Source: Centroberyx gerrardi
Lineage: Eukaryota; Chordata; Actinopteri; Beryciformes; Berycidae
Reading direction: 5' to 3'
Length of the DNA: 64,000 nucleotides
NCBI RefSeq assembly: GCF_048128805.1
Contig: NC_136004.1
Location: 25,196,333 to 25,260,332, forward strand
Shown piece by piece: positions 1 to 15,620 of this stretch. The first letter of the stretch is position 1, and each line of letters begins with the position of its first letter. Below the pieces are notes generated by a model that saw nothing but the letters and a program-made list of their open reading frames with translations, was not told the origin of the DNA and searched no databases. The position numbers were made by a program, and so were the translations under genes.

Positions 1-1366
1 GATGGGATCATCACTACATTTGAAGTAACACATCATTTTCTAAATAATATTTCCTCAAAATGGATAAATAGTGTTGTGGAATCAAACGCTTCGGTTCTGT
101 CCTTCATGCAGGATTCATACAGTAAGATCAACAAGAGGGTTTGGCAGTCTTTCATAAGTGCTTCAAAATCCCACTTGATTGATTGATTGAATTTATTTGA
201 TTAATCTTAAAAACAAGCACATGAATAGGATTCGGCCATAAAATAAATTCACGTACAGTTTAAAAACATCATCCAGGATAACACAATAAAGCTGCAGAGC
301 TTGTTTCCATTGTGGTTCTCAATTTTCCACTTTCCACTTGTGTTCCACCGAATCACATGTAACCACTTACTGTAACTGTTACTATGTAGGACAGGGACAT
401 AAATAGTTCTTACACTCTTATGAGTCACACTGCTACAAATCAATGGTTAGTACATGTGGTAAACTATAATGACACTGTACATATTCTTAAACTGCATGGT
501 GAATATGATAGTGAGGATTAAATTGTCAGAGTTGCTGTAGAGTTGCTTGCAAGTCACAGTACAGACTGCTGTGTTTTGAAGTCTTGCCACCATGCCTGCT
601 GTGTCAGATCTTGCCAGTGCCCTCGATACTAAATTAGTGCTGACTGTGTTATATTCTGCAGTATCACAGTAGCAGCAAAGCGCTGGCCTGTTAAGACTTG
701 CAGTCTGAATCAGTTGCACCTATTTTCAGTAGAAAGACATTATCCTGGGCTGCAGGGTTTCACCCCCAAATGCTATGTGTGCTAAAATATTACCTCATAT
801 TGTGTAAACTTCTGTGTCTCTACATTTGTCTTAGTTCAGGTTTCTGATTTGTGGTCTTTTGTCAACTGTGCATGCTGCAGTTCAGTGTGTTTCCCCTCTG
901 TTCTCACGTGGGGAAATGTATATGGTGCACGCTTGCATGTTGACGTAAAAGAAAGGAGGGGGGTGTGGAGAGGGGTAACCTAGGAGCTTGTAACCTATTT
1001 TTGAAGCAGACCAAAATATACATTACCCTTGTATGAGACTCTCATGGTGGCTGCAGCTATACTTGCGCTCAGGGACAAAACACACACACAGACACAACTT
1101 AGAAACCTGAAGCCAAATGAGTGGGTACTAGTGGGTCATTACTCTCTGCTCTCTGACACACATTATTCATCTAAAATGCAGTCATGGTGTAACAGACGCT
1201 TTAATACCTGGCAGAAGTCCTGCTGACCTTCCGTATCACACTGCAAGTCTCTAAAACAGACCACATTTTAATCTTAAATGGCATGATGGTGCGCTGTCTC
1301 TTGTGAAATTGTGTTGATGTTGCATCTGTCAACATTTTGTGTATGTCTTCCTTGTGATACCTACAG
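1..1366. other. rilpl1 intron, no exon seen
   Basis: This stretch precedes the first recognisable rilpl1 exon. I read it on both strands and found only short accidental open frames, AT-rich sequence and a short ATTG-type run near 177-190. No RH1-domain exon of RILPL1 is here, so the 5' part of that gene must lie left of the window. Confidence 0.6.
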
Positions 1367-4300
1367 GAATGTCAGAGAAGGAAAGACAGGTGATGAAGAA
1401 GCTGAAGGACATGGTGGATAAGCAGAGGGATGAAATCCGGGCCAAAGACCATGAGCTAACACTGAGAAACGAGGATGTTGAGGCGGTGAGGATTTAGGCG
1501 CACAAACTGGCCTCTGAGAAAGAATTCATCCAAAAACCATAATAACCAGAATTAGTTGAGAGACGAATAAAAAAACACAAATTCCCTCACCTGTAGCTCC
1601 AGATGCAGCAGCATCGACTGATGAAGATCAACCAGGACCTTCGCCACAGGATAGGCGTGATGGAGGCCCAGGGCAAGGCGCTGATCCAGCAGAGGGCGGA
1701 GCTGGAGGCGGCGGCCCAGGCTCGGCTGCAGGAGCTGGGCGCTCTGCAGCGGGAGGCGGCCAGGCTGAGAGAGGAGCGCCGCGAGTGGGAACTGGAGAGA
1801 GAGGCTGCTGAGACAGAGCAGTCCGCCTCTCTCATCAAGTCTGGGATGTCGCCGCCTACATCAGCACAGACGGCAGTAAGCAAAAAAAAACAGCCTATAA
1901 ACCGAGAATACAAGACACTCTGATATTGTATAGAGCAAGGTTTGGGTTAAAGAGGGTTAAAGGATAATTCCAGTTGTGTTTAACCTGGGCCTTATTTTCC
2001 TAGTTTTCCAGTAATCATGACGATTGAGGATTCAGGTCATATCAGATGAAGTAGAAGAACGAGATTTCATTGCTTCGGCTTGAAAGTGTTATTTACGTGT
2101 TTTACTCATCTGAACGCCCACATATAACTTAATTTGTATTCATGAATTTAAAATCAACCATGAACAAACTACAGAAGAGATTTCTCGCTTTTCATAAATA
2201 CGGTTCATTGTATCAGTGTTAACATAACTGATAATTTTGATTTTTAATTCCTTGGACTGCCGATGGTGGATTCACTGCTATGTTTAGTGCTACAGTACAC
2301 ACATTCCCTCATATCCTACTTGTAAATACCAGTAGCAGGTTGACGTGAACGGCTTTTCCCAGTGGGCAGTTTGTATTTACTGAACATTTGATATGACGTG
2401 AACGCAGTATCAGAGTACTTGAATGGTCTACTTACTAACTAGCTCACACTAGTTAAAATATCATATCTTACGCTGCAATATACGCACGTTTCAGGCAATG
2501 TATAATCGGAAAATCAGATGTAGGTAGGGTTCAACTGTTGGAGATTGCATTGGCCCTTGTGTGTGTATTGAAGAGCGGTGCTCCCAGCAAAGTAAAGCTA
2601 CATACAGCTCTACAGTGAAGTAAGTGATGACATTTTGAACACAATCATCATGATGGCAAAAACTAGGAAAAAAAGGCCCAGGTTAAAAATAACTGGAATT
2701 ATCCTTTAAGTGTGTATATTTTCTGGGTATTTGTGCCTACAAAGGCTGCTTTTCTAGTGCGTTAAGTGGCTGTCATGTGTCTCAAATCCAGTCCTTGGTA
2801 GCAGCAACAGCTGACTCCTGCAAGCAAAATTCAGTTTGGGTGGAATGTGGAGGGGACGCTGGCTTCCTGGCTGACTGCTTTGAGTCACACAGCAGTCCTT
2901 CACTCCTCCCAAGTTCAACAGACGGGGAATTGAACGGGGAAGATGGTGACGAAGACGAGGATGTGGCAGTGTTGTTACTGGTAACACCTGCTCAAACTTT
3001 CCTCTACACACAGGCTTGCTGTGGGTCATAGCTGCAGCCCAGTATCAGACTATTTACATAAAACACAACACACATTATCGCTTTGCCATACCGGTGTTTC
3101 CTGGTGTGGGTTCCCCCGACAAGTTTTTCAAGTGTCAAGTCTCACATGATGTGACATGCTTTCAGTTGACATTGGAAGATTTAAGTTTTTGGATAAGTGC
3201 ATGAGCCTTTTAATAAATCCTATTAATCCTATATTAAGCCTTTTTTGGGGTTGTTTCAGTAAATATCCTGTGTGAATACAGGAATGCATTCAATTTACTT
3301 TCATCAACAAAATTGTGGAGCTTTTAAAAGAGAGGATAGAGAGTGTTTCTATTGGGTTTCTGTCTGCTGAAGGTGCTCTGTCTTTGGTCTGTTTTTGCTA
3401 AATGAAAGAGTTACAAAACAGTTCCAAGGCACTCTTCAGACAAAATGATTGATTAAAAACAACTCCAGTTCATTTTGCCCATGCTGTGGCCTTCATCAGG
3501 GAGCAGCACATCAACCTTCATTCAGTTTAGAATTATGGAGCTTTTTAATCATTGTTAGTGCCGTTAAGTCTATGCTGTGCAGGGAGAAAAAACAAGAAAT
3601 AGCAAGAACGCTGACAGTGTGTTTTGACTCCAGCAGGCGTTAGGTGATGAGGAACTAGAAGATGAGACGGGCAGCCTGGAGCAGGAGTCAGACAAACCTC
3701 GCTTCACCCTGCAGGAGCTGCGGGACGTCCTGCAGGAGAAGAACGAACTCAAGGCCCAAGTGTTCATGCTACAGGAGGAGTTAGCATATTACAAAAGGTC
3801 CGCTATTATCTATGAAATTGAGATTTTGCGTGTCTAAATCATCCATATGATACTGATCTAAAAGTTAATGATTACCTGTTTCATATCCCTCAGTGAGGAT
3901 TTGGAGGATGAAGTTTTCTCCGCTGCTTGCATCCCGTCCCCTCCGCCGTGCGCCGCTCCCGCTGAGCAACCCGAGTCGGGAATCAGACGCTTGTGAGTAA
4001 CGAGCCTGACGGGCCCGAAAAGGTTTACCCTCAGCCTACCTCATACACCAGTGTTCACCCTCACACTCTTCAGCTTACCGGCCCAGCTGCCGTACCTGTC
4101 AACACTCCCACTTTTCTTTCTCCCTTGATGTCATTTCCAAGAAGTTCTCATTTATAGTTCTTAATTTGAGTCTGTGCACCAGTCAATTGTACTGGTGACT
4201 AATGCAGCACAGGCTTCTTGATTGTGTGTGAGTGTGTGTGTGTGTGTGTGTTGGCATGGGGTCCCATCGTGCTGGAAAAGAAGTCAGCTTTAGCAGGCAT

Positions 4301-4891
4301 TCAAAGGGAAACCCTGTCATTCATTATGCTAATGTGTACAATTAAGTTAATGCGTTTTACTTTGGTCTCTATTCACACATTCCGCAGTGATCCAACAAGC
4401 TTTCACAGATAAATGTACTTTACCGACCACAGAGTTATTAGGACTAAAACAAGTAGCATTTGTTTTCATACTGCTTGATGTGAAGCGTTTGATGGTGCCA
4501 GTAAACTTCAGAAATGTGACATGCCTAATTAAAACAAAAATGCTTTGGAAAGACAATCAACTCTTTCTGTCAGTAATGAGCGTCTCTCTGGTTCACTGAG
4601 GCTCAGAAAACAAAACACATTTTCACATTTCAGTTTCACATCAATGCTTCTGATATCTTGTGTCTTTGTGTCGGTCATATTCTCTAACTCTCCCTCTCAA
4701 TTTCTCTCCTGTCTCCATCTTATTCTCTCTGTGTTTTTCTCTCCATACCCTCCACCTCCCCGCCCTTTTCCATCTTCATCTGTGCTCGTCTGGACAGGAT
4801 CTTCACCGCCATAATGCCGATGGTGGCGGCTGGTTTGATTCGAGACGATCCCACGCTGCTGCCAATCAGAAGACTTATTTCCTTTGTATGA
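1367..4891 (+). CDS. rilpl1: RILP-like protein 1, 5'-partial
   Basis: Coding exons seen: 1367-1485, 1597-1875, 2792-2980 (candidate extra exon), 3637-3797 (or from 3634), 3894-3992 and 4798-4891 (TGA 4889-4891). All have AG/GT borders and joining phases, giving about 312 residues. RILPL1 is a cytosolic and centrosomal adaptor that binds LRRK2-phosphorylated Rab8/Rab10 and restrains ciliogenesis. The first two exons encode a coiled coil (MSEKERQVMKKLKD, then RLMKINQDLRHR) that matches the family closely. The exon at 3637 carries the RH2 domain (PRFTLQELRDVLQ and LQEELAYYKS), and 3894-3992 holds the Pro-rich linker with PESGIRRL. The last exon adds a hydrophobic tail containing IMPMVAAGLI. The RH1 domain is missing because it lies upstream of the window. 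At the first phospho-Rab contact position this copy has Lys (DKPRFT) where other family members have Arg (NRPRFT). rilpl2 follows 2 kb downstream on the same strand. Confidence 0.9.
1961..2705. mobile_element. TTAA-flanked inverted-repeat element
   Basis: A 745-bp non-coding element lies in a rilpl1 intron. The left end starts AGGATAATTCCAG and the right end finishes CTGGAATTATCCT. The terminal inverted repeats are about 47 bp with only a few mismatches, and both contain AACCTGGGCC. TTAA sits immediately outside each end (1957-1960 and 2706-2709). TTAA duplications are typical of piggyBac-type transposition, so I infer a non-autonomous piggyBac-like MITE. No transposase frame is inside. Confidence 0.8.
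2792..2980 (+). other. rilpl1: Candidate extra rilpl1 exon
   Basis: This is 189 bp (63 codons), open throughout, preceded by an AG acceptor and followed by gtaaca. It begins and ends in phase 0, exactly matching the phases of the exons on either side, so it could be included or skipped without a frame change. It would encode a segment containing VWVECGGDAGFLADCFE and then an acidic run (GEDGDEDED), placed between the coiled coil and the RH2 domain. I do not recall it in the main human RILPL1 isoform. An alternative donor (gtggca) lies 15 bp earlier. Confidence 0.6.
3421..3502 (-). repeat. GATGAAG-type short repeat copy
   Basis: On the minus strand this reads CCCTGATGAAGGCCACAGC, then GGAGTTGTTTTTAATCAATC, then TGTCTGAAGAGTGCC. 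The order GATGAAG, degenerate CGAAA position, T-rich AATAAA-like segment matches copies near 31.7, 33.96, 36.5 and 52.2 kb. It lies in a rilpl1 intron. Confidence 0.45.
4222..4252. repeat. (TG)n microsatellite
   Basis: A dinucleotide TG run with one A interruption, inside the last rilpl1 intron. Confidence 0.9.
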
Positions 4892-6540
4892 GCTTGAATT
4901 CAAATTACAAGTTCCTGCATGTATTTTGGTTTAGCACTAATGTGCACTGCATGAATGCTGAATCTACTAATACCAAAGGTGTGACAAGTCAACTTTGCTC
5001 GAGTCCCACGTCCCAGTCTCAAGTCTTGAGGCACAAGTGCAAGTCAAGTCCATGTCATTAATGTCAAGACTCAAGTCTAAATGTAGAACACCAAGTCAAG
5101 TCAGAGCAACTCAAGAGTCCAGTATCAATTTAATATCTTAAAGAAAACTAAATATCTAGGACTCTAGGCAATATGGTTTTAATAGGATAAAAACTTGGTA
5201 AGAACATCATGAGTTTGATTTCTATAATCAGTTTCAACTTCAATAAATTCAATCATTCCATACAAATTCATAAAACAGAATTTATATTCAATTGTCAAAG
5301 TCAAGTCCCAAGTCACCAGAACCCAAGTCAAGTCTCAGGTATTCTCTTCATGCATCAAGTCAAGTCTCAAGCAATTAATATTGTGACTCGAGTCTGACTT
5401 GAGTCCCCACCTCTAACTAATAGTAATCTCATTTTTGTTGTTGATTTGGAGTTTGTTGTTTGTGACACTGGAATTGAATTGTTTTTTTTATTATTTCTCC
5501 AATTTTATTTCTCCCTCTCTCTCCCCCTTTAGGTATAGCATGTTCCCCAGGAGTGTTGAAGGTGTGTGGGAGGCTGGAAACACTTTGCATTCACTGCTTC
5601 TTCAGGAGGAAAAGCCACGGAAACTTCTACAACCAGTAACCAGAAGTTTATTTCACTGGTGCAGATTCTCATTCCCTTGCCAGCAGTCTCTGGATAAAGA
5701 TGTGACAGGTCAGGAAGGGAAGTTGATGGGACGTCTTGGGTTATTTACCCCCAGGTGATGGACAGGTGTGTTGGATGGCAAATTATTGGAACGCTGTTTG
5801 AATATGGTTTCAAGGTGAGGCGAGTCGGATGACCGTGTAAGACTCATTCTGCCACAAAGAGGCTGCGTCTAATGAAATAATGTGCTTGGTGCCAACTTTT
5901 GGTCTAGGATGCTCGAACCGCATTGCAAAAACTCAAATTCACCTTTGAAAAGAAATGGATGGCTACATGAATGTCTATTATAAAAAAAAAAATCATGTCT
6001 GTATTATGTGGTGGTATGCGTCTGTAAAATATTATTCATTTTGAAAACATGTAATAAATTTTATTTTCATCTTTTGTCAGGTGGTCATTGTGTTGATATG
6101 ACTCCCATAGATTTCACTCCAAATAGCATTTCTGCCTCTGTTTCTGTCTCCCTCATCTCTCTCCATGATTTATTAATTTTACACATTATTTATTTTTGGA
6201 CCTGCGGCAAAAAATCTGTTGTATCAGGTTTGCATCCTTAAAACTAATTTCCTTAAACATGGATTTTTTAAAATTTTCATACTGATTTAATTTTTGTACA
6301 ATATACATAGCTCATTGGCTGTGACTGTAATTTGATTATAAACACCTGTTAATTTATTGCAATCACAAAAGCTTTTTTTTTTTCAATCACGAAAAACTTT
6401 TTTTAATGGTTAGGCATTGATGTAGAATGCCTCAGAAGCCATAGGCTATGCCTAGGTTAGCTCTCTTCAAAAGGAAATAATTTAAATATAAATAAAAACA
6501 TCAAATCACATGCTTTCTCACCTGATCGTCCGCATGCCTT
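4892..6540 (+). other. rilpl1 3' UTR and intergenic spacer
   Basis: This lies between the rilpl1 stop and the rilpl2 promoter. It holds the AAGTC-rich repeat (4979-5416), a possible polyadenylation signal AATAAA near 6053, and AT-rich unique sequence. There is no recognisable gene; in particular, SNRNP35, which separates RILPL1 and RILPL2 in human, is not here. Confidence 0.5.
4979..5416. repeat. AAGTC-rich interspersed repeat
   Basis: Many imperfect units of CAAGTCAAGTC and GTCTCAAGTC are scattered through about 440 bp. The ends are roughly inverted: TGACAAGTCAACTTTGCTCG at the left and GACTCGAGTCTGACTTGAGT at the right. I recognise the general style as a common teleost interspersed repeat but cannot name its family with certainty. 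Confidence 0.65.
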
Positions 6541-6911
6541 TTACCTGAGATGAGGAAGAAGCAGAGAGCTCTCACTCACTCTACTTCCGGGATAGGGTGT
6601 GTAGCACAAACGCCCGAACGTTGCAAACCGGAAGTTTGGCCACTTGAGAGCATTATCTTCTCGAACAGATACGATCTTTGGCCTCACCTGTCGCTAGGAT
6701 ACTTTGCCCTCCTCTACTGTACAGCAAATCACGCCATTGGTGGACGCGTGATGGGGGAAGTGCGGCTCCTCTCGAAGTGAAACAGTTGGTCATCTTTCCC
6801 ACTAGAAAAAGTAGAGTAAACATTTATCAGAAGTTAGAAAGTTGCAGAAACAGCGGGTGGTGTAGAACAGAGAAGTAGTCCTGGTGTTTTTTGGGGAGCT
6901 GTCGGTCAGTC
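6541..6911 (+). promoter_or_regulatory. rilpl2: rilpl2 promoter and 5' UTR
   Basis: A CpG-richer segment just upstream of the rilpl2 ATG. It contains two ETS-type sites in opposite orientation, ACTTCCGGG at about 6585 and ACCGGAAGT at 6627-6635, a common arrangement in TATA-less housekeeping promoters. The transcription start cannot be placed from sequence alone. Confidence 0.5.
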
Positions 6912-9470
6912 ATGGAGCCTCGTGAAGACTCCTCGCCCGCTTTGGCTTTCGAGAAGGACGCGTTCCAGCTCACGGTGGAGGATGTGTATGACATTTCGTA
7001 CGTGATCGGCCGAGATTTGCTGAAAATAAGCAGCACAGGTGAGGAAGTGTCGGATCTACAGTTCAGGATCGTCCGGGTCCTGGAAATGTTTGAGACTCTG
7101 GTCAATAAGTACAACTTGTCAGTGGAGGAGCTGAAAATGGAGCGGGACAACTTGAAGAGCGAACTGGACAGGATCCTGAAGGAGAACTCCACAGGCCAGG
7201 GCACGGTTAGTTTCTCTTTAATTAGTTCTTTTGAGCATTTACTTAAGTACATTTTTGCTTAAACATTGTACTTAACTACATTTTAACAGAGTAGCCTAAT
7301 AGGCTACACATTTTGTGGCTCTATATAAGCATCAGAAACTGGACTGTCGTAAACTGGCCAAAGCCATTCACAGTGAACTGTCAGTCAGCAAAGAAGAGAA
7401 CAGTAATCTGACTTTAAGTTGTTAGTGCACTGTATTTTGTAATTTCTAATTTTTCCAATTAAAAGATCTCTGTACTCTCTTCCTTTTGGAGTTGCATGGA
7501 AAAGATCACATGCAACAAAGTTCTCTTTTCTAAAAAGTAACTCAGTAACTTTTATGCTGCGTACATTTTAAATGAGCTACTTTTTACTTCTACTTAAGTA
7601 AAATATCAGCAAAGTAAAGTACTTTTACTTGAGTAAGACATATACCCATTAGTATACTCATTACCCTCCTGTTTTTTTGTATTTATTTTATTTTCAAATA
7701 CATACAACAAAAACAAGATATTACAACACAATGGCTACTTTTTACTTTTACTTAAGTAGATTTTTACACTGGTAATTTTACTTCTACTTAAGTAAAATTT
7801 AAGGTAACAGTACTGCTACTTGAGTAGGACATTCTAGTACTCTCTCCACCCCTGCTCCAAAGCATGCATTAGTCACATGTTTTTGAGATGGGTTTTTTTT
7901 TTCTTCTTTTTGCATTAAAGCAAACAGCAGGACCAAACCAGCTGGTGGTGGACCTGAAAGACCCCAACAGACCACGCTTCACCATGCAGGAGCTGAAGGA
8001 AGTCCTGCAGGAGAGGAACCAGCTGAAGGCTCAGCTGATGGTCGCTCAGGAGGAGCTGCAGCTGTACAAGAGGTGACACACTGAGCAGAAACCCACTCTG
8101 AGATGGGATTTACACATGGATTTAAATTCCAAAATGTAATTTCCATCATTTGACCCCTTTACTCTCACAATCACAAACAATGGTTTATGCACATAAATAA
8201 ATCAACTTAGAAATGGGAGCCAAGACTGTTGATGCTACAGTATCTTGAGACAAAACCTGGAGGTGTTGCGTTGGAAGTGGGATGCAGCACTAGTGGAAAC
8301 ACTGACAGCATGCAGTGTGATTTTACAGAGATGTAGCATATTGCAGTTAAATTAAGCTTGTTTGGATGTGACAGCTCAAACAAACACTCCATAAATAAAC
8401 AAATTTAGCCTCAGTTTCATTGTCAGTTCCATTGTCTTGGCTGAATCGCTGACTCTAGTTTTGGTAAGAGGAGATCGATTCATTCTCACAAATACTGGTT
8501 CACCTGTTTCGATATTCATAGTATTCTATAACATCGCCACATGACGGTCTTGGTAGGAAAATAATAGGTGATTGTAATAAATTAATAGGTGATTATAATC
8601 AAATGGCAGCCACAGTCAGTGAGCTGTGCGTATTGTAACGCATCAAATTGGTAGGAAATGCATGTGACATCATGGGAATATACTGAATAGTGTGGATTTT
8701 GTTTTAGGGTTGACCTAAGAGACCTACACAGAAAATATAATCACTGACCAATGACCATAAGGCTGTGCTATGATTTGCAGTGGGATTCTGCCACAAACTG
8801 AACCAGCCATGGTGGAAGTGGACCTGGACCCGCCTCCCTCCGCAGACCGGGTTCCTGCCACAACAGACGAGGCGAAAGAGGAGAAAACAACCATCAGCAA
8901 ACTGTGAGTAATGCGCTTAATTGCTTTATTGAATATGGCTTGAGTGTGAACAGAGGTAAACAAAAAAACAAGGAATCTGAAGAAAACAGTAGCAGGCAGG
9001 TTCTTCTCCCAGCCGTCTTGTCTCATAATGATTTACTTGTGACCAGCTGTACCTATCCATTCATTCATTCATCCATTCAATGTTTCTTTAAATAGGGACA
9101 GATACTTAGACATGGAACATTTAAAAAAATAGTCTCATGTTGTATATTATAACATTTATAGTATAATCTAATTTGCAATGTCTGTCCCTAGATGGGCTTT
9201 TGTTAAAAACAGATATAAAATACACACACAAAAAAGGCATTGTCAACGTGAGAAAGATGGTACCTCTTCTATGCAGAGAACTCATGCTGATGCTGAGGAT
9301 GTTTGTGTGAGCGGGTGAATGAACGAACGAGGGAACTTCGAAACTGTCTGCCACGACTCAGTGTTAACTTGACTGTCTGCTGATGGCTTACTGATGGAAC
9401 AAATGGAAGCATTCCTCTAACTAATTCTGCACTTTTCTGTTTTTTCAGGTTTTCATTCAGGCGGAAATGA
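6912..9470 (+). CDS. rilpl2: RILP-like protein 2
   Basis: Four coding exons: 6912-7205, 7921-8072, 8781-8903 and 9449-9470 (TGA 9468-9470). Phases join cleanly and give 196 residues, near the human 211. The start is the ATG opening MEPREDSSPALAFEKD, the first in frame. Exon 1 holds the RH1 domain (LTVEDVYDISYVIGRDLL, IVRVLEMFETLV), which in the family binds the myosin-Va tail, followed by a coiled coil (LKMERDNLKSEL). Exon 2 holds RH2 (NRPRFTMQELKEVLQERNQL), which binds LRRK2-phosphorylated Rab8/10. The two Arg of NRPR and the Lys of NQLK, equivalent to the phospho-Rab contacts described for human RILPL2, are present. The C-terminus EEKTTISKLFSFRRK resembles the human tail. The protein acts in ciliary membrane traffic and centrosomal signalling. 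It converges on kmt5a with about 2.1 kb between stop codons. Confidence 0.95.
7225..7858. repeat. ACTTAAGTA-rich interspersed repeat
   Basis: Fills most of rilpl2 intron 1. It contains many variants of CTACTTTTACTTAAGTA and ACTTTTACTTGAGTA in both orientations and ends near CTCTCCACCCCTGC. I recognise this style from many fish genomes; borders are approximate and the left end nearly touches exon 1. Confidence 0.6.
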
Positions 9471-11538
9471 GAAGAACCTGCGACAAGAACTGGACCATTT
9501 ATCAATACAGAAGCCACACAGGATTTGTATGCACGATTTTCTCATCAATTAACCACTTTTATATTTAACTTTTTTTTTTTTTATGTGTGACATTTGACAA
9601 TTTAATAAGCAATGTATTTTGTAATTTTAACCTAAAAGGGTCCATAGTGTTACTATAGTAGATATATAAATTATGTGAAAAGTGTGATTAAGATGTCAAG
9701 TGACACAAACTGGAAAGTATTATCTAACTAGTATTTAGATTATTGTGTTGAAGGAATAGATCATTCCAAAATGAAAATTCAGTCATTTGTGAACTTGGAA
9801 TTATACGTTGTTGTTTTTTTTGTTTATAGATATTCACATGTAATATTTGAATGTTATTCGATGCTTGCTTATATGGAGGTGTTTTCTTTAAAAAACAACC
9901 TTTCAGAGAGTTCATTTCAGCTGGGTATTATAGGTTTTATTTCCCATCCAATCACAAACTTTAAGGACCACAATCAAATCAAAATCTACCTTTCAGCCTC
10001 ATCATGTCAGAGGCAAGGCAGTATATGGTGAGAGGGTAGTAATAATGCTGTGCAAGCCAGAAAATAGGAAAATATTAAGTTAGTGACAATATCACTTAAC
10101 TTTTTCATGATAATAGTTACAGGTGCGTGAGGATTTTAGCCTTAATCACTGTTATTGTTTCATAACAGGTTATTTCACTTTATCTATTGGTGAATCCCAC
10201 CAGAAACCAAAATGTGTAGCTTATATATTGATTTAGTGTTTTTGCCACAGGTTGATGGCAGCAGAAACTCAGAAAACAGCAGAGAGGAGTCAGACAGATG
10301 AACAGAAGAGAAAAGCAGAGAGAATGAGACAGATAACAAGAGAACAGCAGCCAAATCCAGTGGCACAGTAAATGGACAAGTGATAAGAACACAAAAAACT
10401 AATAGAAAATACCATGCCAAAATTTATTTAACTTGCAATCTAGTCTTAATGCGTCTCAAAACTGGCTTGATAATTAAATAGAACCATCAAATCATATTCA
10501 TACAGTTTCCCACTGAGCCTGAGGTTACCTCGTTGTAAACAGTCACATAGAACCTTATAGAGCCAAACCCAGATTGACCTTACTGTCCTTTAGGGTTATA
10601 TCGCTATTTGGTTAAAGATATATTTCACTACATAACACTTTTGCCAGCTGGAATGTCAAAACTCTGATGCTGAATATCCCCGAACTGTTCTTGACCCAAA
10701 TAGAACCGTATAATTCCAAGCTCACCGTTTGTAGTTCAGCATGAAGAAGGTACATTAACTTTAACTCAGTTTTATAATTTTCCTTGTTCAAAATACATTT
10801 TTATGCAATTCTCTTATCAGGAGTTGGAAAGACACAATTTGCACTGTTTGACAGTAAAATATTTTAATATCTTGTTTGGTGAATTACTTGTCAGGAGAAC
10901 ATCAACCTGCTGGCTCACCTCCTAGTCGTGAATATTTAATAATACCAAGAAGACCCGTACCATGCTGACCTAGTTTTCACCCCCACCTGTTCTCCACTAA
11001 CACATCTTGACTTTCACAATACTGTAGCCAGTTTGGAAACACGTGTTGCACTGTGGGATGGATCCAAGGATGCCATCTTAATGCACCTGTCCAGTTTTCA
11101 TACTTAACCATGCTGCAGCTAGAATGAGAGATTCAACTGAGATTTATTCCTCAGTTTACAGCGCAGGTTATCATTTACAATAGTGAAGTTGAGATGTCAG
11201 AATCGTCAACCAATTAATTACAAAGGAAAACCAAGGGCGTAGGAGCAGGACATACTCCTTAGCCGGGAGAAATAATCTCAAAAGGTCGGACCCTCAACCT
11301 GCTACATTTAGCAAAGAAAAGAAAAAAAAAAAAAAAAAAAAAGATAAAAGCATGATAAAAACAATAATTGCAAAATACAATTTTTTCAAGTAGCTCTAGC
11401 CTCAATATTTAAAAAAACAGCAATTGTTATACTTAATAAAAGAGAGCATTTTGAGGAATGCTCTTCCATATCATCCTCTACATACAGTGTATAAAGCACC
11501 ACATCATATGAAACATGAACACTTTTGGTAGAAGTATT
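9471..11538. other. Convergent spacer rilpl2/kmt5a
   Basis: This spacer should hold both 3' UTRs, rilpl2 reading right and kmt5a reading left. No coding homology was recognised. Near 9747 there is one end of a common fish repeat (GGAATAGATCATTCC followed by AAAATGAAAATTCAGTCAT), and a pure A run lies at 11322-11342. I see nothing else structured. Confidence 0.5.
11322..11342. repeat. Poly(A) tract
   Basis: 21 consecutive A on the plus strand, just beyond the kmt5a 3' end. It is on the wrong strand to be the kmt5a polyadenylation tail template and may be the tail of an old retroposon. Confidence 0.8.
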
Positions 11539-15455
<3,917 letters not shown>

Positions 15456-15620
15456 TTCAATTCCCCAAATACACGCCAAAGAGGACGAGGGGTCTGGTAA
15501 ATGTTGCCCTCGGTGTTCACGGGCTCTTTACTGTGCAAGGTTAACTATTTCGACGACAAACATCACTACTACTCTGTGTGAGGCGGAGTGGCGAGTATGG
15601 AGGATTTTAAAAACCCTACT
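15456..15620 (-). promoter_or_regulatory. kmt5a: kmt5a 5' UTR and promoter
   Basis: Sequence just upstream of the ten-base first coding exon of kmt5a. It is moderately CpG-rich (ACACGCC, GGACGAGG, TTTCGACGAC, GGCGGAGTGGCGAG) and has no TATA box at a convincing distance. The start of transcription is inferred only from position. Confidence 0.4.

Noticed and set aside
1587-1913. 108-residue minus-strand frame rich in Ser and Ala
   Set aside because: It is the antisense shadow of the GC-rich rilpl1 coiled-coil exon.
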